A stretch of 20,125 nt of DNA from contig JALXDT010000145.1 of the NCBI GenBank assembly GCA_027070475.1, forward strand, positions 1-20,125, read 5' to 3'. The DNA comes from Candidatus Aminicenantota bacterium. Its GTDB lineage: Bacteria > Acidobacteriota > Aminicenantia > JAMOAD01. The first letter of the stretch is position 1. Every line of letters starts with the position of its first letter. Below the pieces are notes generated by a model, which worked only from the letters and a program-made list of their open reading frames with translations, searched no databases and had not been told where the DNA came from. The position numbers and the translations under genes were made by a program. This document shows, piece after piece, positions 1-8,046 of the stretch.

Positions 1-258
1 TATATATTTTGCTAAGTTTTTTATAATTTTTAATAAGGTTAAATATGCACCTACATTTTTTTGAGTTACTTCTATTTGATTAGTTTCTATAATAAATAAA
101 TTACTTTCTATCAATATGGAAAATAACTTGTTCAAGTTACTAGTTATTATATTTTTTTTCTCTTCAGATATTTTTATAAAAAAAGCTATAAATATAGAAA
201 CAAAACAGAGGATTTTACCGCAGTTCTTGGAAACATTCCTGCAGCAATTCTTTTGATA
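1..258 (-). CDS. Possible partial minus-strand reading frame, unidentified, running off the left edge
   Basis: On the minus strand the frame starting at 258 stays open for 86 codons to base 1, although bases 1-180 are only about 18% G+C, where stops should be frequent. The portion after about base 165 reads like protein, with segments such as ISEEKKNIITSNLNKLF and QKNVGAYLTLLKIIKNL, rich in Lys, Ile, Leu and Glu. No ATG lies in the frame; only TTG codons are available. I do not recognise a family. It overlaps the 5' end of the histidine kinase head to head, so both cannot be intact there. It could be the 3' portion of a gene cut by a rearrangement or a contig artefact, or a chance open frame in AT-rich spacer. 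Low confidence. Confidence 0.22.
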
Positions 259-3228
259 TCAGATAGAAAGATTATTTATGTTAATGAAGCTGGTGTTAGA
301 ATGTTAGGGGGGAAAAGCAAAGATCAGATAATTGGAAGATCACCACTTGATTTTGTACCAGAGGAACAGAAGGAGAAAAGTATAAAGAGGAGTGAGGCTT
401 TTGAAAAAGGAGTAAAAGAGTTACCTGTTTTCAGAGGAAGATTGAAAAGATTGGATGGATCTTATGTGTGGGTCGAAACTTTAAGCAGACTCGTGGATTT
501 TCAGGGGAAAACTGTAATACAATCCACAGTATGGGATATTACAAAATTAAAAGAGGCAGAAGAGGCTCTGATAAAAGCTAACACTCACCTGAATAATATT
601 TATAATTCTACCAATATGATGATATTTTCTCTTGACAAGGAATACAGATATATTAATTTTAACAAGCAATACCAGGAAAAAATGAAAAAAATATGGAATG
701 TAGAGCTAAAAGAGGGGATGAATGTTTTGGAGCTTATAGATGATTTAGATTTAAGAAGAAAAGCAAAAGAAAAATTTGATAGAGCGCTTTCAGGGGAGTA
801 TATTGAAGAAAAACAGGAATTTGATTTTTTTTCAGGAAAAAAATATTTTGGGATAATTTATAGTCCTTTGAAAAACAATGAGGATACTGTTATTGGTTTA
901 AGTGTTTTTATCAGGGATATAACATCAGAAATCAGTGCAAAAAAAGAAATGACAAAGCTCCTAAAGGTTATTGAAACAAGTCCGCAGGGAATTACCATAT
1001 TTGATAAGGAGATGAGAATCTCTTATGTAAATAGGACAGTTCTAAAACTGGGAAACTGGGATTCGAAAAAAGAACTTTTAGGTAAAAAAATATCTCATTT
1101 TATAAGAGAAAAGGATTTACCTATACTTGTAAACAATGTTCTTCCCCTTTTAATGGAGGGAAGAATCTGGAATGGAGAACTTTTCCTGTACAAAAAGAAC
1201 AGAACTTTGCTTCTTACTGATGTGTACGCTTCAGCTGTTTTTAATGAGGAAGGTGATGTTGAGGATTTTTTCATTCTCTTTTCTGATATTACCGAAAAAA
1301 AGAAGATGGAGAATGAGTTAAAGGAGGCCTATGAGTTTACCAGAACAGTTCTTTCTTCCATTCCTGCGGCTATTTTTTCAAAAGATAAAGAAGGAAAGTA
1401 TCTCCTTGTTAATGAGGAGTTTGCTGAATATGTTGGTATGAGTCCTGAAGAGATAAGAGGGAAAACAGTGGAGGAATTGTGGTCTCTTAAGGAAGCTTCT
1501 TTTTTTCATAAAAGAGATTTGGAGTTGATGGAAAAGGATGGGGAAGAAATTTTTGAAGGCTATTTACCCCATATAAGGAAAGGTAATATTCCGGGTGTTT
1601 TTCATAAATCATGTTTTCATGATGCCAATGGGAAAGTAGCTGGTCTTGTAGGGATTTTTGTTGATCTTTCTGAATTAAAGAAAACTCAAGAAGCTTTAAA
1701 GGATAGTGAGGAGAGAAGCAGGGCAATGCTTGATGCTATTCCGGATATTTTATTTATATTGGATAGGGAAGGAAGATTTCTTTCATACCATGCTCCTGAT
1801 AAGAGTGTTTTACTAATTTCTCCGGAAGAGTTTTTGAATAAAAAAATTGAAGAGGTCCTCCCACCCTTTCTTGTGGAAAAAACAAGAAAAGCTATGAAAG
1901 AAGTGGAGGAGAAAAATGAAATTTCTATTTTTGAGTATAGTGTTGAACTAAAAAGGGGAGAAAAGCATTGGTTTGAGGCGAGAATGGTCAGGAAATCTGA
2001 AGGTGAATTTCTGGTTATGGTAAGAGATGTTACCAAAAATAAAGAGCTTGAGGCTCAACTTATTCAAGCTCAAAAGATGGAAACAATAGGTACTCTTGCA
2101 GGAGGAGTAGCCCATGATTTTAACAATTTATTAACGGTCATTAATGGATACTGTGAGATTGGGTTACAAAAGATAAAAAAAGAAGAAAATTCTAATTTAA
2201 AGAATGAGATAGAGGCTATTCATTCTGCTACAAAAAAGGCTATAAAATTGGTTTCTCAACTTCTTGCCTTTAGCAGAAAACAGTTAATAGCTCCTAAATT
2301 ATTAAATGTAAATATTGTGATCAAGGAACTTTACTCAATGCTTAAACGATTAATTCCTGAAGATATTAAGCTTGGTCTGAATCTTTCAAATGAGGAGCTG
2401 ATTATAAAGATAGATCCTTCTCAGATAGAGCAGATTCTTGTTAATTTAGTCGTTAATGCAAAGGATGCTATAATTGCTAAAGGGGAAAAGGATTCAAAAA
2501 GAACTATTTTAATAGAAACTTGTAAAGTTGAAATAGATGAAAATTATACAAAAATACACAAGGGAAGTAGAGAGGGAGTATTTGTTTTAATTTCTGTTAG
2601 TGATACAGGGATAGGAATGTCTGAAGAGATTAAGCAGAAGGTTTTTGAACCCTTTTTTACTACAAAAGAGAGAGGAGAAGGGACAGGCCTTGGTCTTTCC
2701 ACGGTTTATGGGATTGTAAAGCAGAATAAAGGCTTTATATATTTGTATTCAGAAGAGGGAAAAGGAACAACTGTTAAGGTCTATTTCCCTTTTATAGAGG
2801 AAAAGGTTAAGTTTAAGAAGAGTAAAGAAAAAGACTCTTCGTGGGAAGAAAAAGGAAAGGGAGAGACAATTTTAATAGTAGAGGATGAAGAGGATGTTAG
2901 AAAATTCTTAAAGGAAGCTCTGAACTCCCTTAGCTATAATGTGATTGAAGCTAAAAATGGGAAGGAGGCCCTTAAAATTTTTGAAGAAAAGGAAGGAAAA
3001 ATTGATTTAATAATAACAGATTTGATAATGCCAGAAATGAGCGGGGAACAATTATACAGAGAAATAAAAAAGAAAAATTCAGAAGTTAAGATAATATTCA
3101 CATCCGGTTATACAGGAAACCAAATATCAGATGAAAATATCTTAAATAAAGATGTTAATTTCCTGAGCAAGCCTTATAAAATAAGTGATTTATTTAATTT
3201 GGTTAGAAATGTTCTTAAGGACGACTGA
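253..3228 (+). CDS. Multi-PAS hybrid sensor histidine kinase with C-terminal receiver domain
   Basis: Signal-sensing kinase that should autophosphorylate on His621 and pass the phosphate to its own receiver Asp923. Five PAS modules precede the kinase core: about residues 1-100, 110-225, 236-348, 362-473 and 489-593, each ending in a variant of the RDIT/SDIT motif. The HisKA H-box (GGVAHDFNNLL) is followed by the HATPase N-box with Asn735, the G1 box DTGIGM (Asp784) and the GTGLGL box. The receiver spans about 871-991, with acidic pocket 877-879, Asp923 and Lys973. The listed start is TTG at 253, but it falls inside PAS1. The in-frame sequence upstream (to 127) encodes TEDFTAVLGNIPAAILL, a typical PAS beginning, so the real gene starts earlier. 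An ATG at 116 would supply a short membrane anchor if one T were added to the T8 run at 152-159. No predicted partner lies next to it. Function is certain, the 5' end is not. Confidence 0.93.
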   Translation: MISDRKIIYVNEAGVRMLGGKSKDQIIGRSPLDFVPEEQKEKSIKRSEAFEKGVKELPVFRGRLKRLDGSYVWVETLSRLVDFQGKTVIQSTVWDITKLKEAEEALIKANTHLNNIYNSTNMMIFSLDKEYRYINFNKQYQEKMKKIWNVELKEGMNVLELIDDLDLRRKAKEKFDRALSGEYIEEKQEFDFFSGKKYFGIIYSPLKNNEDTVIGLSVFIRDITSEISAKKEMTKLLKVIETSPQGITIFDKEMRISYVNRTVLKLGNWDSKKELLGKKISHFIREKDLPILVNNVLPLLMEGRIWNGELFLYKKNRTLLLTDVYASAVFNEEGDVEDFFILFSDITEKKKMENELKEAYEFTRTVLSSIPAAIFSKDKEGKYLLVNEEFAEYVGMSPEEIRGKTVEELWSLKEASFFHKRDLELMEKDGEEIFEGYLPHIRKGNIPGVFHKSCFHDANGKVAGLVGIFVDLSELKKTQEALKDSEERSRAMLDAIPDILFILDREGRFLSYHAPDKSVLLISPEEFLNKKIEEVLPPFLVEKTRKAMKEVEEKNEISIFEYSVELKRGEKHWFEARMVRKSEGEFLVMVRDVTKNKELEAQLIQAQKMETIGTLAGGVAHDFNNLLTVINGYCEIGLQKIKKEENSNLKNEIEAIHSATKKAIKLVSQLLAFSRKQLIAPKLLNVNIVIKELYSMLKRLIPEDIKLGLNLSNEELIIKIDPSQIEQILVNLVVNAKDAIIAKGEKDSKRTILIETCKVEIDENYTKIHKGSREGVFVLISVSDTGIGMSEEIKQKVFEPFFTTKERGEGTGLGLSTVYGIVKQNKGFIYLYSEEGKGTTVKVYFPFIEEKVKFKKSKEKDSSWEEKGKGETILIVEDEEDVRKFLKEALNSLSYNVIEAKNGKEALKIFEEKEGKIDLIITDLIMPEMSGEQLYREIKKKNSEVKIIFTSGYTGNQISDENILNKDVNFLSKPYKISDLFNLVRNVLKDD

Positions 3229-4464
3229 TCACCAATTTTTACCTCTTTCACTTTCAAAATCATTTGCGCTTTTTATTCTTCCCAATTTTCCCATTATCTG
3301 AAGTTTTGTTTTTAAGTAAGCAATATTTTTTAAAGATGAATTATGATGAATTGAATGTCCCGGCGTATGCCCCACTGAAAGAGCTCCTAATCCTGCAATA
3401 ATAACTATTTTATATTTTGAAGCAGTTTCAACTATTTTTTTTATGGGTTCATCGGGAGTAATTACGGGGATGGCAGGGTAAAGATAGCTTCCCTCCGCAT
3501 CAATTGGTATCACCCTGTCAGAGCCTTTATCCAAAGCTTTAAATCCCTGGATCATGCCAAAAACAGAGTGGGTAAAGATGGCAGATTTTGATGTGGTGTA
3601 ATTGTAAACAGCTCTATGAAGATTTTCAAAATACTCCTCTGTATCTTCTCTAATCTTTTTTCTATAAATATTGAAATCTATATAATCAGGTGAGGAGATA
3701 TTTGGGGCAAAAAGCATCTCACTTCCATCTTCAACACTTAAGGATCCCGTATTAAATGGACTTAATTTCAGATGAAAAATATCATAAGCTGTTCTTTTAA
3801 ACTGTTTTAAAAGCTCTCTGTCTTCTGTTTCCTTAATAGTTTTTGAAAACAAATGTTTTTCAGTTTCAGGATATTTAAGCTCTTTAAATTTATTAGGATT
3901 AACGCCTAAAAGGTTTAAATAAAGAAGGATTTCGGTTGAATAATCAACTATATTCAATTTAAAAAAAGCATCATAAACATTATCTCCTCTTACAAATGGG
4001 CCGTGGGTTTTGACTATCATAGCTGTTTTTTCTTTAAGAATTATTGGAATTTGCTCCTCCATCTCTTTTGAGCCTACAGGATATTCAAATTCCACTATAG
4101 GGAAATTCCCAAGATGGTTTTTGCCTAAGAAATCAATCGGTTTAACTTCCTCAGCTATGTATGAATAAAGAGTGGCCGGAAGAGAGTGTGCATGGAGAGC
4201 TGAACCTGCGTATTTTAGGATTTCTCTGTGTGTGCCTGTTTCTGATGATGATTGAAAAAGACCGTATTTTGGTCCAAAAAGTCCCGGTAAAACTATATCT
4301 CTTTCCTCAAGGTGTCCTTTCATTGAGCCTGTTTTTGTAATATATATTTCATCTTTGAATCTTACGGAGATATTTCCACTGTGGGTATTTTGAAAACCCA
4401 AATCCAGCATTGCTCTTCCTATCTTAATCATATCCTCTTTTATTTTATCCATCTCTTTCTCCAT
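3229..4464 (-). CDS. Class II aldolase/adducin family protein with two tandem aldolase domains
   Basis: Zinc-dependent class II (fuculose/ribulose phosphate type) aldolase fold. Domain 1 (about residues 8-188) keeps the expected site: THSGNIS near 27-33, Glu75 in SSSETGTH, His91 and His93 in HAHS, and His154 in KTHG. The order and spacing match the Glu73/His92/His94/His155 set of E. coli FucA. Domain 2 (about 222-385) resembles domain 1 again (NTGSLSV near 238, THS at 298-300, VIIAGLGALSVG near 354), but the first metal His aligns with Phe297 and the third with Ala357, so it looks non-catalytic. At 411 residues it is about twice a usual family member. Its ATG overlaps the stop of the upstream oxidoreductase (TAATG), implying translational coupling. 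Its stop abuts that of the convergent histidine kinase. Substrate unknown; L-fuculose- or ribulose-phosphate-like sugars are the family's typical substrates. Presumably cytoplasmic. Confidence 0.88.
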   Translation of the reverse strand: MEKEMDKIKEDMIKIGRAMLDLGFQNTHSGNISVRFKDEIYITKTGSMKGHLEERDIVLPGLFGPKYGLFQSSSETGTHREILKYAGSALHAHSLPATLYSYIAEEVKPIDFLGKNHLGNFPIVEFEYPVGSKEMEEQIPIILKEKTAMIVKTHGPFVRGDNVYDAFFKLNIVDYSTEILLYLNLLGVNPNKFKELKYPETEKHLFSKTIKETEDRELLKQFKRTAYDIFHLKLSPFNTGSLSVEDGSEMLFAPNISSPDYIDFNIYRKKIREDTEEYFENLHRAVYNYTTSKSAIFTHSVFGMIQGFKALDKGSDRVIPIDAEGSYLYPAIPVITPDEPIKKIVETASKYKIVIIAGLGALSVGHTPGHSIHHNSSLKNIAYLKTKLQIMGKLGRIKSANDFESERGKNW

Positions 4465-6257
4465 TAAGTTGTTTTCTGAGGATTTCCTTCACTATCCCAG
4501 CCCCTTATCTCATAATATTTTTGAAGCATTTTTTCAAATTGTGAATCTCTTTCAATTGCCCTCATTTCACCTGCTATCATTAATTTTTCATTAAACATTC
4601 TTGGGGGCAAAGAATCATCCTCTTTTGTAAATCCTGCTTTGATATTGTATTCCCTTTCCAGATTTTGAATATTTTGGGCTATAAATTTTAAATCCTCAGG
4701 GCTAACATCCAATCCTGTATATCCTGAATAAATCCTTGCCAATTCATTTTCACCGAAGGCATAAAGAGAAAACCTGCAAATACCCAGAGAGTCTGCCACA
4801 CAACCTGAATCCTGCTCATTGACTACATGTCCTGCAGCTGTGTCTATTAGAAATCTGTTTACCTCCCTTGAACCTCCGAAAAACCCAAGTGTTACAAGAT
4901 ATCCTCCCTTTAAATGGCAACCACCTCTTGGAGAGGTTGCATACCCTAAAGCCTGAGTATAAGATGCTCTCGGTTCATAGCCCGGAAGTTCAAGCCCTTT
5001 TACAACCATTGCAAGTTCAGGAGCATTAAATCTTTCAGCCAATCTTTTTGCCCCCTCTCCTATATACTTACCAAAACCTCTGTTTAAAGCAGTAAGTTCA
5101 GTTATTACAGGTAAAATTCCCTTTTTACCGAACATTAACTCAATTCCCTCTGTATCACTCTTTGTAATATACCCTTTTTCATACAATTCCATCGCGAGTC
5201 CTATTGTATTACCTAGTGAAATTGTATCCAACCCATAGTCATTGCATATATAGTTGGAAATAGCTATCTCTTCAAGATCATATATATCAAGATTCGCTCC
5301 CATAAGAGCTGTTGTTTCAAACTCAGGTCCCTCTCCCGTTTTATCATCAACTTTTGTTTTTCTGGTACAGGTAATGGTGCAATTAAAACAGCCTCTTTTA
5401 GCAATAAGGAGTTTTTTCCTTAAAAGTTCTCCGCTTATCTTTTCAATATTTTCAGGTTTATGATAAACATCTTGAAAATTTTTATGAGGCAACATATCAT
5501 GGTCATTGATTAATTTTAAAAGCCCAACTGTTCCCAATTGAGGTAAGGCTTTTGATGTGACAGGGGATGATTTTAACAATTTGTTAGCCTGCTTAATTCC
5601 CGAATAATAGAGTTCCTGATTTTTGGGGATTAATTTTTTTCTTCCGTCAACAACAATAGCTTTTAAATTTTTTGAACCCATCAATGCTCCGGGACCTCCC
5701 CTTGCAACAGCTCTGCTATAATCATTCATTATTGCGGAGATTAATACGAGGTTTTCCCCGGCAGGACCTATGGCTAATACTTTCACAGCTTTTGTATACT
5801 TTTCTCTTAGAATATCTGTGGTCTCACTTAAGGTTTTCCCCCACAGATCTTTTGCACTTATGATTTTCACCCTATCTTCTGAAATATAGAGATAAACAGG
5901 TTCAGAGGATTTCCCTGAAATTATCAGAACATCATATCCTGTTTTTCTAAAATTCACTCCCCAGAATCCCCCAGAATTTGAACTGGTTATTGTCCCTGTT
6001 AAGGGGGATTTAAAGGTTATGGAAAATCTTCCACTTGTGGGTGTTTTTGTTCCTGTAAGACCACCGGCGGTAATTATTAAAGGGCTGTTTTCTGAGAGAG
6101 GATTTTCTTTTGGGTTAAATAATTTTTTGAGAAAGTAAACTCCCAATCCTCTGCCCCCTAAGAATGATTCGATGATAAAATCCTCTATCTCAAATTCCTC
6201 TATTTTATTGGAGGAGAGGTCAACCTTCACACCTTTTCCATTATATCCATTTATCAT
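4464..6257 (-). CDS. aor: Tungsten-dependent aldehyde:ferredoxin oxidoreductase
   Basis: Oxidises an aldehyde to the carboxylic acid while reducing ferredoxin, using a bis-pyranopterin tungsten cofactor and one 4Fe-4S cluster. The 597 residues match the full family length. The N-terminal domain (1-210) opens with the typical GYNGKG...VDLS segment and contains the GSKNLKAI motif near 194. Cluster ligands are visible as CFNCTITC (Cys290, Cys293, Cys297) and Cys494 in DSLGIC; this spacing corresponds to Cys288/291/295/494 of Pyrococcus furiosus AOR. The pterin-side EGPEFE stretch (309-314), DYGLD (340-344) and His448 are also present. ATG 6257 fits the family N-terminus, but no ribosome binding site precedes it. 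First gene of a two-gene operon with the tandem aldolase, which suggests that the aldehyde may come from aldol cleavage (inference). No AorB-type iron-sulfur subunit or ferredoxin is adjacent, so a single-subunit, ferredoxin-linked enzyme is likely. Formaldehyde or glyceraldehyde-3-P subfamilies cannot be excluded. Confidence 0.95.
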   Translation of the reverse strand: MINGYNGKGVKVDLSSNKIEEFEIEDFIIESFLGGRGLGVYFLKKLFNPKENPLSENSPLIITAGGLTGTKTPTSGRFSITFKSPLTGTITSSNSGGFWGVNFRKTGYDVLIISGKSSEPVYLYISEDRVKIISAKDLWGKTLSETTDILREKYTKAVKVLAIGPAGENLVLISAIMNDYSRAVARGGPGALMGSKNLKAIVVDGRKKLIPKNQELYYSGIKQANKLLKSSPVTSKALPQLGTVGLLKLINDHDMLPHKNFQDVYHKPENIEKISGELLRKKLLIAKRGCFNCTITCTRKTKVDDKTGEGPEFETTALMGANLDIYDLEEIAISNYICNDYGLDTISLGNTIGLAMELYEKGYITKSDTEGIELMFGKKGILPVITELTALNRGFGKYIGEGAKRLAERFNAPELAMVVKGLELPGYEPRASYTQALGYATSPRGGCHLKGGYLVTLGFFGGSREVNRFLIDTAAGHVVNEQDSGCVADSLGICRFSLYAFGENELARIYSGYTGLDVSPEDLKFIAQNIQNLEREYNIKAGFTKEDDSLPPRMFNEKLMIAGEMRAIERDSQFEKMLQKYYEIRGWDSEGNPQKTT

Positions 6258-6271
6258 TAAACATTTTTATC

Positions 6272-6300
6272 AAAAAAAGCAGGGTTCGTCAAACCAACCC
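6272..6300 (-). terminator. Terminator-like hairpin in the oxidoreductase leader (possible attenuator)
   Basis: Read on the minus strand, GGGTT (6300-6296) pairs with AACCC (6286-6282) around a 9-base loop. Three bases later comes a run of seven T (6278-6272), ending 14 bases before the aor ATG. This is the layout of a weak intrinsic terminator, placed where it would act on the aor transcript. The stem is only 5 bp, so chance is possible. A minus-strand -10-like TACACT lies at 6413-6408, with TTGCAA at 6434-6429 (15-bp spacing), which would give a leader of about 140 bases. This promoter is weakly supported. Confidence 0.3.
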
Positions 6301-6400
6301 CTCGAATAAAAACAGCAGCTAAAATGGATTTTAAAGGCATAGATCAAAAGAGGTAATAGGATGGAAATCAGAGCTCTATATTAAATGCTTAAAAATTCCC

Positions 6401-6430
6401 GAGCAGGAGTGTAACCTGTCTCAATTTTTT
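6401..6430 (+). terminator. Terminator-like hairpin upstream of the metalloprotease gene
   Basis: GAG (6401-6403) and CAGG (6404-6407) pair with CCTG (6415-6418) and CTC (6420-6422), leaving one bulged T and a 7-base loop. AA and a T6 run (6425-6430) follow. This is a 7-bp plus-strand stem with the usual U-tract. No plus-strand gene ends nearby, so if functional it would attenuate the protease leader or end a short leader RNA. The hairpin on the minus strand lacks an immediately adjacent T tract. The rest of the 6258-6447 spacer shows no recognisable RNA family. Confidence 0.33.
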
Positions 6431-6447
6431 GCAAAAAGCATCTTAGT

Positions 6448-7995
6448 TTGTTAAACTTTTTTATGATAAATTTCTGGGATTTTGAGAAAAAGAACAGGAT
6501 TAGAAGCATCTTTATACTTTTTGTTCTATTTGTTTTCTTTATTTTTTTCTGGTGGGGAGCTTTTTTAATTACAAAAGTTTTTATGGGCTTTGGTTTTAGT
6601 TTGCCGTTTTATGTGTATATTTTGATTGCCTTTGTTACATTTTATTTTTATTTAAGAAGAGCAAATTCGAGTATAAAGGATTTTCTTTTTGCAATTAATG
6701 CTCTTCCGATAGATAAGGAAGACTTCAAACATAGAAGAACACAAAATATTATAAATGAGATTTCTATTAGCGCGGGTATTCAACCGCCTCAGCTTTATAT
6801 TTTCCCCTCCTATATAAAGAATGCTTTTACTGTTAAAATGGATAAACAACATATAATTGCTATTTCGGAAGGAGTTGTCGGAAATATGAGAAGGGATGAA
6901 ATTCAAGCTATTGTTGGTCATGAAATTGGTCACATAGTCAATAAAGATACTGAGATAAAGACATTCATAGCCTCGATTTCGGGAGCAATGTATTCTGCAA
7001 AAGCTCTTCTTGGTTTTACCACAGGAAAAGGTAAAAGTACAAACATCAGATTTGATACAAGGGTTAGATTAGGAGGTTTATATATAATTGTTATGTTTTT
7101 TTACATTAAGTTTGTAGTTTTCATAACAAGAATTTTATCCATGATGGTTTCCCGTCAAAGAGAGTATCTTGCTGATGTAAAATCAGTTGAATTTACAAGG
7201 AATCCCGAAGCAATGGCAAGAGCTCTATATATAATAGACCATGATAGGATTAAGCAGATAATTAATCTTACACATCCTGCTTATTCAATGCTTTTCCTTG
7301 TAAATCCAATTAAAGATAATATTGAAGTTCGTAATAATCTTTTTTCAAAGCTTTTCACAACTCATCCCCCAACATCAGAAAGAATAAAGAGGATGTTAAA
7401 ACTTGCCCATATTGACAGAGGTCAATTTTATATGACTACGATGAGAGAGAGGTTGATGAAAAAGAATGAAGAAAAATTTTATATTAAAAATAAGGATAAA
7501 TGGGAGGGACCTTTTAGTCTGAAAGAATTAAAGGAAAGATTCGGAGATTATCATACCCTTGAGGTTTTTACAGAAAAATTCGGGAAGGAGCGGCTTTTGT
7601 TTAAAGGGGAAAAGAGCGGTTATATATGTCCAAGATGTGGCGGAGCTCTTTACAATACTTTTTATGAAGATATCCCGATTCAAATGTGTGAAAATTGTAA
7701 AGGAGTTTTAATAAAGGGTGTAAGATTAAAGAGGTCCATAATCAGAGAGGATTTTCATCCTGGTAAGGAGCAGGAGAAGAAAAAATTAAAGGAAAAGTTT
7801 TTGACCCAAAAAAAGGAGACAGGAAAAACAGAGGTAAAGGATTTTGACCCCTCACAACCTTTTAATTGTCCGGTTTGTGGTCAACAAATGGCAAGGTTTT
7901 TTTATAGTTATGAAACACCCGTTGTTGTGGATTTTTGTTATAGGTGTAGTTTATACTTTTTAGATGACGGAGAACTTGATCTTCTTCAGGTTTAA
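6448..7995 (+). CDS. HtpX-like M48 membrane metalloprotease with GYF-like segment and two zinc ribbons
   Basis: Integral membrane zinc peptidase of the M48/HtpX type, a family linked to turnover of misfolded membrane proteins. Hydrophobic helices lie near residues 20-45 and 47-65, with another near 205-235. The active site is HEIGH (His158, Glu159, His162); the third ligand is Glu239 in REYLAD, with Asp243. THPPTSERI near 308 is also an HtpX-like signature. The cytoplasmic tail is unusual: residues about 342-388 contain KWEGPFSLKEL, like a GYF_2 module, followed by two TFIIB-type zinc ribbons (Cys394/397/414/417 and Cys474/477/497/500), each in a CPxCG...C..C arrangement. Numbering is from TTG 6448; the ATG at 6463 gives MINFWDFEKKNR and is an equally or more likely start. 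Neither has a ribosome binding site. Peptidase identity is firm, tail function unknown. Confidence 0.9.
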   Translation: MLNFFMINFWDFEKKNRIRSIFILFVLFVFFIFFWWGAFLITKVFMGFGFSLPFYVYILIAFVTFYFYLRRANSSIKDFLFAINALPIDKEDFKHRRTQNIINEISISAGIQPPQLYIFPSYIKNAFTVKMDKQHIIAISEGVVGNMRRDEIQAIVGHEIGHIVNKDTEIKTFIASISGAMYSAKALLGFTTGKGKSTNIRFDTRVRLGGLYIIVMFFYIKFVVFITRILSMMVSRQREYLADVKSVEFTRNPEAMARALYIIDHDRIKQIINLTHPAYSMLFLVNPIKDNIEVRNNLFSKLFTTHPPTSERIKRMLKLAHIDRGQFYMTTMRERLMKKNEEKFYIKNKDKWEGPFSLKELKERFGDYHTLEVFTEKFGKERLLFKGEKSGYICPRCGGALYNTFYEDIPIQMCENCKGVLIKGVRLKRSIIREDFHPGKEQEKKKLKEKFLTQKKETGKTEVKDFDPSQPFNCPVCGQQMARFFYSYETPVVVDFCYRCSLYFLDDGELDLLQV

Positions 7996-8001
7996 ACAAA
8001 T

Positions 8002-8030
8002 TTCACTGAAGATCGTAATAAAATTACTAT
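8002..8030 (+). promoter_or_regulatory. Candidate promoter for the ABC exporter operon
   Basis: TTCACT (8002-8007) and TACTAT (8025-8030) are separated by 17 bp and lie in the 51-bp gap between the protease stop and the ATPase start. Each box matches four or five of six consensus bases. The predicted start of transcription would fall almost on the AGAGGAGG ribosome binding site (8036-8043), leaving a very short leader, so read-through from the protease gene is an alternative. Confidence 0.28.
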
Positions 8031-8046
8031 AGACAGAGGAGGATCC

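Noticed and set aside
1686..2036. 116-codon minus-strand open frame inside the histidine kinase gene
   Set aside because: Antisense to the fifth PAS domain, without a ribosome binding site or recognisable motif.
6281..6305. GGTTCG-like string considered as a tRNA T-loop
   Set aside because: No acceptor, D or anticodon stems could be drawn on either strand around it.
6311..6381. Tiny open frames starting with ATG in the divergent spacer
   Set aside because: They encode only about 7 to 10 residues, without ribosome binding sites; not distinguishable from chance.
6436..6465. GTTT-GTT-AAAC hairpin with a following T-run, considered as a terminator
   Set aside because: The stem is only about 5 bp, almost without G-C pairs, and it overlaps the start of the protease gene; not convincing.
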